In this document: in pieces, positions 1 to 10,000 of the stretch
How positions within the stretch are numbered: the first letter of the stretch is position 1
Layout of the letters: each line of letters begins with the position of its first letter
NCBI GenBank assembly: GCA_949126835.1
Contig: OX421508.1
Location: 658,501 to 722,500, forward strand
Length of the DNA stretch: 64,000 bases
DNA from: Anisus vortex
Taxonomy: Eukaryota > Mollusca > Gastropoda > Planorbidae
Reading direction: 5' to 3'
Position numbers and translations under genes: made by a program
The notes under the pieces: model-generated
The model's database searches: none
The model's input: the letters and a program-made list of their open reading frames with translations, nothing else
Told to the model about the DNA's origin: nothing

Positions 1-337
1 TGTAAATAGAAGACACCTCTCATAGTTCTTCTAAGAGTAAAAATACTCTAAAATAGTGAGAGAATAGTGACATAAAACAAAAGATATCATTAGTTATCAT
101 TGTTTTGAAAGTATTTTTTTATTGATGCATCTCTGGAGTGAATTTTACTACGGACGTGCCATGTTCTTATAAGTATGCAATTGCTCAATTATCATGGAAT
201 CCACATATTGCTCAAGTAGCTAAATTAAAAAATAAAACAAAACATTAGCCTTCAAATGAAGAGAACTTTTACAAAATAAGAACATAAAACTAAAAAGATA
301 TCTAACACTAGTTGGACTTCTTTATATATACCTTCTA

Positions 338-620
338 CATGGGAGCCATCAACTTTACTAAACAAAACATTAAAAAATTAATACACATTCTAAAAAGTTT
401 AAAATTCATTATTAGAAGGGCAAAAAGTAATGAAGTAATATTACATAAGAATTCAATTTTAACTGAACAAACCAGGAAAAACAGTAACGAAACATAATTT
501 AAAAACACTTTAGCTAATCAAAATGCAAGACTAGACTCATGAGTCATACCAGAGATGTGCATATTCTTTAGGCCTGTAAAAGGAGCGTCTGTAGCATGTA
601 AGATAAGATCAGAATAGGTT
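338..620 (+). mobile_element. CR1-clade LINE 3' fragment, internally deleted
   Basis: This stretch matches the 3' end of the full-length CR1 element at 2206-5685. It has the same run of words (gggagccatcaact, aacattaaaaaatta, gaagggcaaa, gaacaaaccaggaaaa, atgcaagactagactc) and ends in the same ggagcgtctgta...taagataagat tail. Two internal segments are missing relative to the intact copy, so it is dead. It lies in the intron that follows the EBPL-like exon. Confidence 0.8.
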
Positions 621-749
621 TCGTTCAATTCACACTCAGTGACTTTTAAGTTCAAGTTAGGTTCGGTTGAAATCAGAGTTTGGGTTTGGTTTTAGTTCTG
701 TGTGTTCAGTCATTTATCCAGTCTAGAGGGTCTAGACTCCTAGTCTGCC

Positions 750-910
750 AGCTTTGATGAGTGGGCTACCTGACGTTAATTGGGGAAAAGTGAATGGCAA
801 CTGGGTGTTGTGCTGGCCATACCATCAATTAAGACAATTAATATGCTGTGGTAAAGGACCTTTGAAGAAATGTGAATGCTGCTTCACTGGCCCCCATGAT
901 ACTTTCTTTT
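750..910 (+). mobile_element. SINE 3' body fragment
   Basis: It shares an ordered set of short matches with the SINE bodies at 62118-62330 and 63340-63500 (ttaattgggg/ttagttgggg, tgctggcca, tatgctgtgg, gctgcttcac, gcccc.atg). The tRNA-like head is absent, so it is a fragment. Confidence 0.6.
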
Positions 911-1264
911 AGCTTACATCCATGCTGGCTTAGATGCTTTAACTTTAGAGTAACATTACTAACAATTAACATTTTTGGCTAATCATTGTAATATTTTTTA
1001 AACAATTATTAATTATATTTTTATTAAAGTAAGTAGGCCTATCATTCATAATTCTAACCCTTTCAAAGTTCAAACTGTCATCATTTCAGCCAACTGCGTA
1101 TAAGCGTATAGCTCAGTCGCTCAGTACAGAAGCTCAGAAACTGCCTATAACTCTAACGCCTCTAAATTCTTACTAAGTATACAAGTCTAAAGCATAACTT
1201 AAGTATAAGTGCAGAAAATAACATAAATATAAATATTAATAATACAATATACAATAGGACCTAC

Positions 1265-1426
1265 CATGAAAAAGTGCGTCAAAGCATCGTATATTAGCCA
1301 TGAAATAACCCAGCGTTCAGTTGAGCAAACATTTCTACCTAAAACATATTGCCCGAAAATAACAGATATTAGAGCAAATAAACCACAAGATGCCAGTGAT
1401 AGAACAGTTACTTGATCTAATTCCAT
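1265..1426 (-). CDS. EBPL: EBPL-like (emopamil-binding protein-like) first coding exon, partial gene
   Basis: This 54-codon exon starts at the ATG read on the minus strand at 1426 (MELDQVTV...) and ends at a good splice donor, ATG|gtaggt, at 1264. It shows one hydrophobic segment (residues 6-31) and then W-x-I-S-W-L-I-YDALTHFF. That matches the first helix and start of the second in the EBP/EBPL family (EXPERA-type four-helix proteins; EBP is the ER sterol delta8-delta7 isomerase, and the role of EBPL is less clear). The family histidine is H51. The paired glutamate of the E-G-P-F-V-Y motif would be residue 55 and must come from the next exon, because read-through gives V-G-P. The remaining exons would lie left of position 1. 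The open frame continues upstream without another ATG, so this start is the likely one. The family call rests on pattern recognition of one exon. Confidence 0.6.
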
Positions 1427-2150
1427 TGCTGATTTAGCTATCTTCTGGACTTGTCTTGCAGAACTGACAGGACATTGGTGGTAACCCAACTAACCGCTAA
1501 CCGGTAGCAGGATGCTATCTTTTTTCTTTGCGAATTTTTTTCATTGATGTAAATCTAGGTTGTTTATTTTTTTTTATTTTGTTTTGTTGCCAACTTTTCT
1601 TTAGTACATTTACATAGAGGCTACAGATCAGTGGTTTTAGTTTTAGTACATAAATAATAGAAATCTTCACAACGATTTTTAAACGGGTTCATTTTCAGAA
1701 AAAAAATGTATTGAAGTTTGTTTATTGATAAATAGTAGCATGCAAACAGTTCAATAGGCCTAATGCAACAAAACTATTCCGAGCCGATAGTCAAACTACT
1801 TAAAGTCTGTAGAAATAATTTTAATGTGACATAGGCCTACAATGATTATATAATTGGCAGCACTTAAAAGTTACTTGTTTATGATCGCCGAAGAAAAATA
1901 AATAAATGTTAAAGCCTTCAAAATACGGATATTGTTGTTATTGTCAATATTTAATCTATGTATCTCTTTTAAAAGTGCGTTACCATTTTTTAAAATAAAC
2001 ACACACACCCTTTTTTCTTTTGCTAAATTGTGATTGTACTAGACTGCATTTTTAGATTTAGGCTACACTCTATAAGCTTATTGCTAGCCAACAAATCTTA
2101 AGGGTTCTCAAATTACTGCATAGCCTATATATCATCACATTATAATGGCC
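1427..2150. other. Intergenic stretch upstream of the EBPL-like exon and the CR1 element
   Basis: No gene is recognised. On the minus strand this is the probable 5'UTR and promoter side of the EBPL-like gene, but I see no convincing TATA box or CpG-rich island. It contains two TAGGCCTA-type octamers (near 1757 and 1832). Confidence 0.4.
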
Positions 2151-2205
2151 CAATTTAATTATAAAATACACCAAACTATTTTAAATAAAAGTATTAAAAA
2201 AGGAA

Positions 2206-5200
2206 ATGAAACTTGTAATCCTAGTCTTAGCCCTAGTTCTGGTAAGGGCACTAAAACTACCCAAACATGAAATTGTCCATAAGCAGATAATAATTAATCA
2301 CCACAACATTAAAGATATTGACAACACTCATGCTTATATCCTCCTAAAAAAGATCTCCCTAAACCATTTTAAACACAAAATTTGCAGGTACAGACAAAAT
2401 CATTTAGTACTATTGTTGCTCTTGGCTGGCGATGTAGAATCCAACCCAGGCCCAGTCAAGACAGTTAGAGATAGATGTAACATTTGCAGTAAGCCATGCA
2501 CAGCAAAACATAGAGCTATTCAATGTGACACCTGTGATGAATGGTACCATGCTGCATGCTTGCATATGAACACCCCAATTTATATAGCATTAGGAAATAA
2601 AGATGCCTCTTGGCACTGTGTACAGTGTGGGTTGCCACAATTTAGTTCAGGTCTGTTTAATTCTCATGACCTGGATACCACTAACCCCTACAGTGCCTTG
2701 ACAAGCCCAGAAGTTAATAATTTAGACCTAAATAAACCCTTAGCTAGATCAACACCAATAAAAAAAAGTAAAAAGACACTCTTTAACACTAAATCCCATA
2801 AAACCCCAAATCAGTGTCACCTCAAAACTCTTACAATAAATTTCCAAAGCATTAAAAATAAAAAAGCTGATTTGGAACTTTTAATAAATAATGAAGAACC
2901 AGACATAATTGCAGGTTCCGAAACATGGCTTAGCCCAGATATTTACAACACAGAGATATTCAATAATAATTATGAAATTTTTAGGAAAGATAGGTCAGAC
3001 AGGCATGGAGGAGTCTTACTAGCCATAAAATCTACCCTAATAGCTGAAGAAATTAAATTAGAACCTCAAAATAACATAGAGTCAGTATTTTGTAAAATAA
3101 GCAGACCTAATTCCAAACCAATAATTGTAGGCAGTGTTTACAGACCACCAAACTCAACATCAGAGTACATGTCTGATCTGTGTAATCAGCTGACAAGTAT
3201 TGAAACTAAATATAAAAATGCTATAATTTGGATAATGGGGGACTTCAACCTCCCTGATATAAATTGGAATAGCTACTGTATAGAAAAGCACCAAAACACA
3301 AAAGAAATAAATGAAATGTTTATCAATACCATCCAAAATCTAAACTTAGACCAAATTAATAAAAAACCAACAAGAAACCATAATATACTAGATTTATTTT
3401 TAACGAACAGACCAGGACTAGTATTAGATTATGAAATAATCCCTGGACTTTCAGATCATGATATTGTCAGAGTAAATAACAAAATAAAAATCCAAATTAG
3501 CAAGAAACCTAAAAGAATAATTTATCTCTGGAATAAATGTAACACAACAGAACTACATCAAGCAGCAATAAAATTCCAAACCAATTTTCTTACTAAATAC
3601 AATATAGATAGTCCAGTTGAAGATATTTGGCAATTTATAAAAACTAACTTAAAAGCAATAATGGCTGACTCTGTGCCAACAAAACAAACATCAAATAAAA
3701 TTAACAAATGTTGGTTTAACACTAAACTAAAGAAACTGTGTAAACAAAAAGAAAATCTTTTCAAAAAGTTTAAGGCAACTAATTCAATTAGACTACATAA
3801 AAAATACCTAAAAATTAAACATTTAACTCAGAAACTAAGCAGACAGCTGCAGAATGAATATGTAAACAATGTAATTTCTAAAGATAATAATAAAAACTTA
3901 TGGTCCTACATTAAATCAAGAAAAATGGACACTACAGGCATAGCTCCACTAAAAGGCCAAAACAATGAAACTTATAATGATAATGAAACTAAAGCTAATA
4001 TCCTAAACACACACTTTGCATCATCTTTTTCAAATCCAGGTGACAAAGAAATATTCATAAATTTAAACAAACTAGAAGAGATAGGAAATATAAATGTAGA
4101 TGAAAAAGGCATTAAACAACTCCTAACCAACTTAAAAGTAAACAAAGCTTCTGGTCCAGATGAAATACCAGCAAGACTGCTTAAAGAACTAACTAATGAA
4201 ATATCTCCAATCTTTAAAATACTTTTTCAGGCCTCTCTAAACCAGGGCAAAGTGCCCAAAGATTGGAAATTAGCCAATGTAACCCCCCTTTTCAAAAAAG
4301 GAGATAAATCTGACCCCGGAAATTATAGACCTGTTTCTCTAACAAGCATAACATGTAAATTACTTGAACATATAATATATAGTAGTATAGTAAATCATCT
4401 AGACAAACTAAATGCACTGTGCCCACACCAACATGGCTTCAGGAAAAATAGATCATGTGAGACTCAATTGATAGGCTTAATAGATGACTTGTCTAAGGGA
4501 TTAGATAATAACAACCAAATTGATGCTATATTACTAGATTTTTCAAAAGCATTTGATAAAGTTCATCATTCTAGTCTTCTTAAAAAACTTAAATACTTTG
4601 GCATCTCTGGTCCCTTACATCAGTGGATTCAGGACTTTCTTATAGGCAGAGAACAAACAGTGATAATAAATGGCTCTAAGTCATCACCAATAACAGTAAA
4701 CTCAGGAGTTCCACAAGGAACTGTTCTAGGGCCCCTACTATTTCTAATTTACATTAATGATCTGCCTAATTGCATCAACACAGGCACAAAAGTAAGATTA
4801 TTTGCCGATGATTGCATAATTTATAGAATAATAAAGACAGGAAAAGATAGTGAACTTTTACAAAAAGACCTAGATGAACTACAAAAATGGGAATCAAACT
4901 GGAGTATGTCTTTTCACCCAGAAAAATGCCAACTAATAAGGGTATCCAAGAAAAAGAAACAAATAATAACAAACTACTTCATTCATGGTAAAGAACTAAC
5001 TCAAACTAGCAATGCTAAGTATCTAGGAGTAATAATAAATGATAAGTTATCTTGGAACCCTCACATTGATGAAGTAATTAAAAAATCAAACAAAACATTA
5101 GGATTCATAAAAAGGAATTTTTACAAATGTAATAAGAATATAAAACTAAAATGCTATCTCACATTAGTTAGGCCTATACTAGAATATGCAGGATCTGTAT

Positions 5201-5598
5201 GGGACCCATCAACTAAAGAAAACATTAAAAAATTAGAACAAATTCAAAAAAGAGCTGCAAGGTTTATAACTAGTGAATATTCCCCATTGACAAGAGTAAC
5301 ACCATTAGTCAAATCACTAAACCTAGAAACACTAGAGGACAGAAGGGCAAAGAGTAAAGTAGTAATAATACATAAGGCATTAAACTCTAATTTAGAAATA
5401 CAACCCAATAACAATCTGTTGCAAAGCTCAGATAAACATAGAGACAAAAACACCTTCCTTGTCCCTTATGCGAGAACAAATGCATCTAAGTACTCTTTCT
5501 TCCCGAGTGGCATTCGGGCATGGAATGGGTTGCTTGAACAAACCAGGAAAACCAATAACCTAACATCATTTAAAACATTAATAAAAATGCAAGACTAG
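2206..5598 (+). CDS. CR1 retrotransposon polyprotein: leader - 2A - PHD - AP endonuclease - reverse transcriptase
   Basis: The 1130-residue frame is uninterrupted. Residues 1-16 (K2, then a Leu/Val run, then R14) look like a signal peptide or membrane anchor. Residues 75-83 read GDVESNPGP, a 2A StopGo motif, with Leu-rich sequence just before it. A C4HC3 PHD finger follows: C91, C94, C107, C110, H115, C118, C138, C141. The AP-type endonuclease (about 208-425) shows N212, E239 (SETWL), YRPP 312-315, GDFN 345-348, D396 and SDH 416-418. The reverse transcriptase (about 640-940) shows D778 in LDFSKAFDKV, GVPQGTVLGP 834-843 and the catalytic FADD 866-869. The CR1-type C-terminus with RAWNG runs to 1130. 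Ribosome skipping at G82/P83 would release an 82-residue leader from a PHD-EN-RT protein of about 1048 residues. PHD-like fingers and 2A motifs are known in CR1-type elements of sea urchins and other invertebrates. The ATG at 2206 is the first in frame; a further upstream ORF1 was not seen. Confidence 0.9.
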   Translation: MKLVILVLALVLVRALKLPKHEIVHKQIIINHHNIKDIDNTHAYILLKKISLNHFKHKICRYRQNHLVLLLLLAGDVESNPGPVKTVRDRCNICSKPCTAKHRAIQCDTCDEWYHAACLHMNTPIYIALGNKDASWHCVQCGLPQFSSGLFNSHDLDTTNPYSALTSPEVNNLDLNKPLARSTPIKKSKKTLFNTKSHKTPNQCHLKTLTINFQSIKNKKADLELLINNEEPDIIAGSETWLSPDIYNTEIFNNNYEIFRKDRSDRHGGVLLAIKSTLIAEEIKLEPQNNIESVFCKISRPNSKPIIVGSVYRPPNSTSEYMSDLCNQLTSIETKYKNAIIWIMGDFNLPDINWNSYCIEKHQNTKEINEMFINTIQNLNLDQINKKPTRNHNILDLFLTNRPGLVLDYEIIPGLSDHDIVRVNNKIKIQISKKPKRIIYLWNKCNTTELHQAAIKFQTNFLTKYNIDSPVEDIWQFIKTNLKAIMADSVPTKQTSNKINKCWFNTKLKKLCKQKENLFKKFKATNSIRLHKKYLKIKHLTQKLSRQLQNEYVNNVISKDNNKNLWSYIKSRKMDTTGIAPLKGQNNETYNDNETKANILNTHFASSFSNPGDKEIFINLNKLEEIGNINVDEKGIKQLLTNLKVNKASGPDEIPARLLKELTNEISPIFKILFQASLNQGKVPKDWKLANVTPLFKKGDKSDPGNYRPVSLTSITCKLLEHIIYSSIVNHLDKLNALCPHQHGFRKNRSCETQLIGLIDDLSKGLDNNNQIDAILLDFSKAFDKVHHSSLLKKLKYFGISGPLHQWIQDFLIGREQTVIINGSKSSPITVNSGVPQGTVLGPLLFLIYINDLPNCINTGTKVRLFADDCIIYRIIKTGKDSELLQKDLDELQKWESNWSMSFHPEKCQLIRVSKKKKQIITNYFIHGKELTQTSNAKYLGVIINDKLSWNPHIDEVIKKSNKTLGFIKRNFYKCNKNIKLKCYLTLVRPILEYAGSVWDPSTKENIKKLEQIQKRAARFITSEYSPLTRVTPLVKSLNLETLEDRRAKSKVVIIHKALNSNLEIQPNNNLLQSSDKHRDKNTFLVPYARTNASKYSFFPSGIRAWNGLLEQTRKTNNLTSFKTLIKMQD
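2428..2454 (+). other. 2A-like StopGo motif (GDVESNPGP)
   Basis: Nine codons encode the D-V-E-S-N-P-G-P core that makes eukaryotic ribosomes skip the Gly-Pro bond. All invariant positions (D, E, N-P-G, P) are present, and the Leu-rich stretch before it resembles other invertebrate retrotransposon 2As. Activity in this context is inferred, not shown. Confidence 0.85.
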
Positions 5599-5689
5599 AC
5601 TCGGACCACGGATGAGCGTAGGACGCAATAATCTTCTTTATAGAAGGAGCGTCTGTAATGTATAAGATAAGATAAGAATATTTCGCCAA

Positions 5690-6580
5690 TATTTAAATCT
5701 TGGCCACATGTTTGCGCATATAATGGGCTAGCATAAATGTGCTGTTAGGGTGCACGCCGAAGTATCTCTTATTCTGTATCGTTCCCGTGGAACATAAGGC
5801 AGTAACAAAGTTCCGCCAGGCCTTCCTATCCTGGGCGAGCCATCTGATCTCATGCCATGTTTTGTTGGTGGTCTTTGCTTCCTCGTCCATTGTTCTCCTC
5901 CAAGTTCCCATTGGTCTTCTTCTTCGCCTTTTTTCTGGTGGAGTCCATTTCAATGCACTGCTTGGGATCCTCTTTTTGTCCATGCGGAGGATGTGACCCA
6001 GCCATCTTCATATTCTTTTCTTGATTTCTTCGATGATGCAGTTTATTCCAGTTGTCTTGCGAACTTCACTGTTGGAGATGTTGTCTTCCCAGTTAATCTT
6101 TAGTATGCGTTGGAGACATCTTCGTTCAATCCCTCTTAGTCGGCTTTCGATTTTGGTATTGGTCTTCCAGGTCTCTGCAGCATAGAGAAGGACGGAGCGT
6201 ATATTTGACTTGTAAAGATTCAGTTTTGTTCTTAGTTGCAGAGACGATGACTTCTATATTTTCCCCAGTTTGTTGAAGGCCTGAGCTGCCATAGCTAGTA
6301 TGGTGGAGATTTCCATGTCTATGCTTCCATTAGCAGAGATGTAGCTGCCAAGGTATTTAAAGTTTTCAATCTCTTCCACCTCCACACCATTGGCACTTGT
6401 CTGCTTAGAGCTCTTTGTCTTCACTTTCATGATTTTGGTTTTCCCTTATAGTTGATATTTAAGCCAACACTTTTGGCTATTTGTTCTACTCTTGTTGTCT
6501 TCTCCTGGATATCTGGTTGAGAATGAGAGAGCAGAGCTATATATATGTCATCTGCAAAATCGCCGAATTGTTTGCACGTT
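5690..6580 (-). pseudogene. Decayed LINE, reverse-transcriptase C-terminal half
   Basis: Read on the minus strand from about 6570, the segment gives a reverse-transcriptase active-site block (DFADDIYIALLSHSQPD), then NFKYLGSYIS, LLYAAETWK, RCLQRILKINW, and at the end RMDKKRIPSSALKW, PMGTWRR and AQDRKAW. In-frame stops and small frame breaks are present, for example after the NKLGKI region. The protein order is that of a LINE different from the CR1 family, with the thumb and C-terminal region preserved. It abuts the tail of the CR1 element in opposite orientation. The exact clade is not assignable by eye. Confidence 0.75.
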
Positions 6581-7070
6581 GAAGTATATATAGGCCTATT
6601 TCACTTGTCCTTTGTGTCTTTGTAATACTGCTATTAGACATAGTCATACCATTCATTCCATTTAAATTATTTAGACCTAGATTTTTGTTACAAATTTTGA
6701 TCACATTTCTCATTTTATAACGCACCAGCTAACACGATATATTGGCCCCATAATATTGGTTCAATATTGATTCAATATTGTAATACTGATCTTACATCTG
6801 TCAGGCTTTGCACTGCTAATTTTGATGTAGTTATATCCCCTTGTTTAATGTGTACCCATGCTGGAAACAATGTAGGCCTACTTCCAATATTGTTATAGTT
6901 AAGTCACTTAGGTCTATATTGTCCTATATTTCTCAGATGAAAAGCACGTATCTAAAAACATTATCTCCCCTGAGGATTTTGGTAACCAAAAAAAAAAGGG
7001 TATAAATAATTATCTAATGCATAATTAAATTATAAACACGATTTTATTCGTATAAGAAAACCTAAAATAT
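6581..7070. other. AT-rich spacer, no gene seen
   Basis: Only short local repeats are visible (ggttcaatattgattcaatattg near 6760) and two TAGGCCTA octamers. Confidence 0.4.
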
Positions 7071-10000
7071 GAGATATAGTTATAACATCTGTTTTAGACC
7101 TGCTAGTAGAGATATAGTTATAACATCTGTTTTAGACCTGCTAGTAGAGATATAGTTATAACATCTGTTTTAGACCTGCTAGTAGAGATATAGTTATAAC
7201 ATCTGTTTTAGACCTGCTAGTAGAGATATAGTTATAACATCTGTTTTAGACCTGCTAGTAGAGATATAGTTATAACATCTGTTTTAGACCTGCTAGTAGA
7301 GATATAGTTATAACATCTGTTTTAGACCTGCTAGTAGAGTTATAGTTATAACATCTGTTTTAGACCTGCTAGTAGAGATATAGTTATAACATCTGTTTTA
7401 GACCTGCTAGTAGAGATATAGTTATAACATCTGTTTTAGACCTGCTAGTAGAGATATAGTTAAAACATCTGTTTTAGACCTGCTAGTAGAGATATAGTTA
7501 TAACATCTGTTTTAGACCTGCTAGTAGAGATATAGTTATAACATCTGTTTTAGACCTGCTAGTAGAGATAGGCCTATAGTTATAACATCTGTTTTAGACT
7601 TGCTAGTAGAGATATAGTTATAACATCTGTTTTAGACCTGCTAGTAGAGATAGGCCTATAGTTATAACATCTGTTTTAGACTTGCTAGTAGAGATATAGT
7701 TATAACATCTGTTTTAGACCTGCTAGTAGAGATAGGCCTATAGTTATAACATCTGTTTTAGACTTGCTAGTAGAGATATAGTTATAACATCTGTTTTAGA
7801 CCTGCTAGTAGAGATATAGTTATAACATCTGTTTTAGACCTGCTAGTAGAGATATAGTTATAACATCTGTTTTAGACCTGCTAGTAGAGATAGGCCTATA
7901 GTTATAACATCTGTTTTAGACTTACTAGTAGAGATATAGTTATAACATCTGTTTTAGACCTGCTAGTAGAGATAGGCCTATAGTTATAACATCTGTTTTA
8001 GACTTGCTAGTAGAGATATTATTATAACATCTGTTTTAGACTTGCTAGTAGAGCTATAGTTATAACATCTGTTTTAGACCTGCTAGTAGAGATATAGTTA
8101 TAAAATCTGTTTTAGACTTGCTAGTAGAGATATAGTTATAACATCTGTTTTAGACTTGCTAGTAGAGATATAGGCCTAGTTATAACATCTGTTTTAGACC
8201 TGCTAATAGAGGTATAGTTATAACATCTGTTTTAGACTTGCTAGTAGAGATATAGTTATAACATCTGTTTTAGACCTGCTAGTAGAGATAGGCCTATAGT
8301 TATAACATCTGTTTTAGACTTGTTAGTAGAGATATAGTTATCACATCTGTTTTAGACCTGCTAGTAGAGATAGGCCTATAGTTATAACATCTGTTTTAGA
8401 CCTGCTAGTAGAGATATAGTTATAACATCTGTTTTAGACCTGCTAGTAGAGATATAGTTATAACATCTGTTTTAGACCTGCTAGTAGAGATAGGCCTATA
8501 GTTATAACATCTGTTTTAGACTTACTAGTAGAGATATAGTTATAACATCTGTTTTAGACCTTCTAGTAGAGATAGGCCTATAGTTATAACATCTGTTTTA
8601 GACTTGCTAGTAGAGATATTATTATAACATCTGTTTTAGACTTGCTAGTAGAGCTATAGTTATAACATCTGTTTTAGACCTGCTAGTAGAGATATAGTTA
8701 TAAAATCTGTTTTAGACTTGCTAGTAGAGATATAGTTATAACATCTGTTTTAGACTTGCTAGTAGAGATATAGGCCTAGTTATAACATCTGTTTTAGACC
8801 TGCTAATAGAGGTATAGTTATAACATCTGTTTTAGACTTGCTAGTAGAGATATAGTTATAACATCTGTTTTAGACCTGCTAGTAGAGATAGGCCTATAGT
8901 TATAACATATGTTTTAGACTTGTTAGTAGAGATATAGTTATCACATCTGTTTTAGACCTGCTAGTAGAGATAGGCCTATAGTTATAACATCTGTTTTAGA
9001 CTTGCTAGTAGAGATATAGTTATAACATCTTTTTTAGACTTGCTAGTAGAGATATAGTTATAACATGTTTTAGACCTGCTAGTAGAGATATAGTTATAAC
9101 ATCTGTTTTAGACCTGCTAGTAGAGATAGGCCTATAGTTATAACATCTGTTTTAGACTTGTTAGTAGAGATATAGTTATCACATCTGTTTTAGACCTGCT
9201 AGTAGAGATAGGCCTATAGTTATAACATCTGTTTTAGACCTGCTAGTAGAGATATAGTTATAACATCTGTTTTAGACCTGCTAGTAGAGATATAGTTATC
9301 ACATCTGTTTTAGACCTGCTAGTAGAGATAGGCCTATAGTTATAACATCTGTTTTAGACTTGCTAGTAGAGATATAGTTATAACATGTTTTAGACCTGCT
9401 AGTAGAGATATAGTTATCACATCTGTTTTAGACCTGCTAGTAGAGATAGGCCTATAGTTATAACATCTGTTTTAGACCTGCTAGTAGAGATATAGTTATA
9501 ACATCTGTTTTAGACCTGCTAGTAGAGATATAGTTATCACATCTGTTTTAGACCTGCTAGTAGAGATAGGCCTATAGTTATAACATCTGTTTTAGACCTG
9601 CTAGTAGAGATATAGTTATAACATCTGTTTTAGACCTGCTAGTAGAGATATAGTTATCACATCTGTTTTAGACCTGCTAGTAGAGATAGGCCTATAGTTA
9701 TAACATCTGTTTTAGACCTGCTAGTAGAGATATAGTTATCACATCTGTTTTAGACCTGCTAGTAGAGATAGGCCTATAGTTATAGCATCTTTTTTAGACT
9801 TGCTAGTAGAGATATAGTTATAATATCTGTTTTAGACCTGCTAATAGAGATATAGTTATAACATCTGTTTTAGACTTGCTAGTAGAGATATAGTTATAAC
9901 ATCTGTTTTAGACTTGCTAGTAGAGATATAGTTATAATATCTGTTTTAGACCTGCTAATAGAGATATAGTTATAACATCTTTTTTAGACTTGCTAGTAGA

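Larger units (their letters stand above)
2206..5685 (+). mobile_element. CR1-clade non-LTR retrotransposon, apparently intact coding region
   Basis: One long ORF (2206-5598) is followed by a short 3' UTR (about 85 bp) ending in taagataagataag. Such short tandem 3' repeats in place of poly(A) are typical of CR1-clade LINEs. At least eight 3'-truncated relatives sharing this 3' end lie in the window, which shows that the family has been mobile in this genome. The 5' end of the element cannot be placed; no target-site duplication was found. Confidence 0.85.

Noticed and set aside
5739..6103. Plus-strand ORFs opposite the LINE relic
   Set aside because: The minus-strand reading has clear RT motifs in order; the plus frames are shadows.
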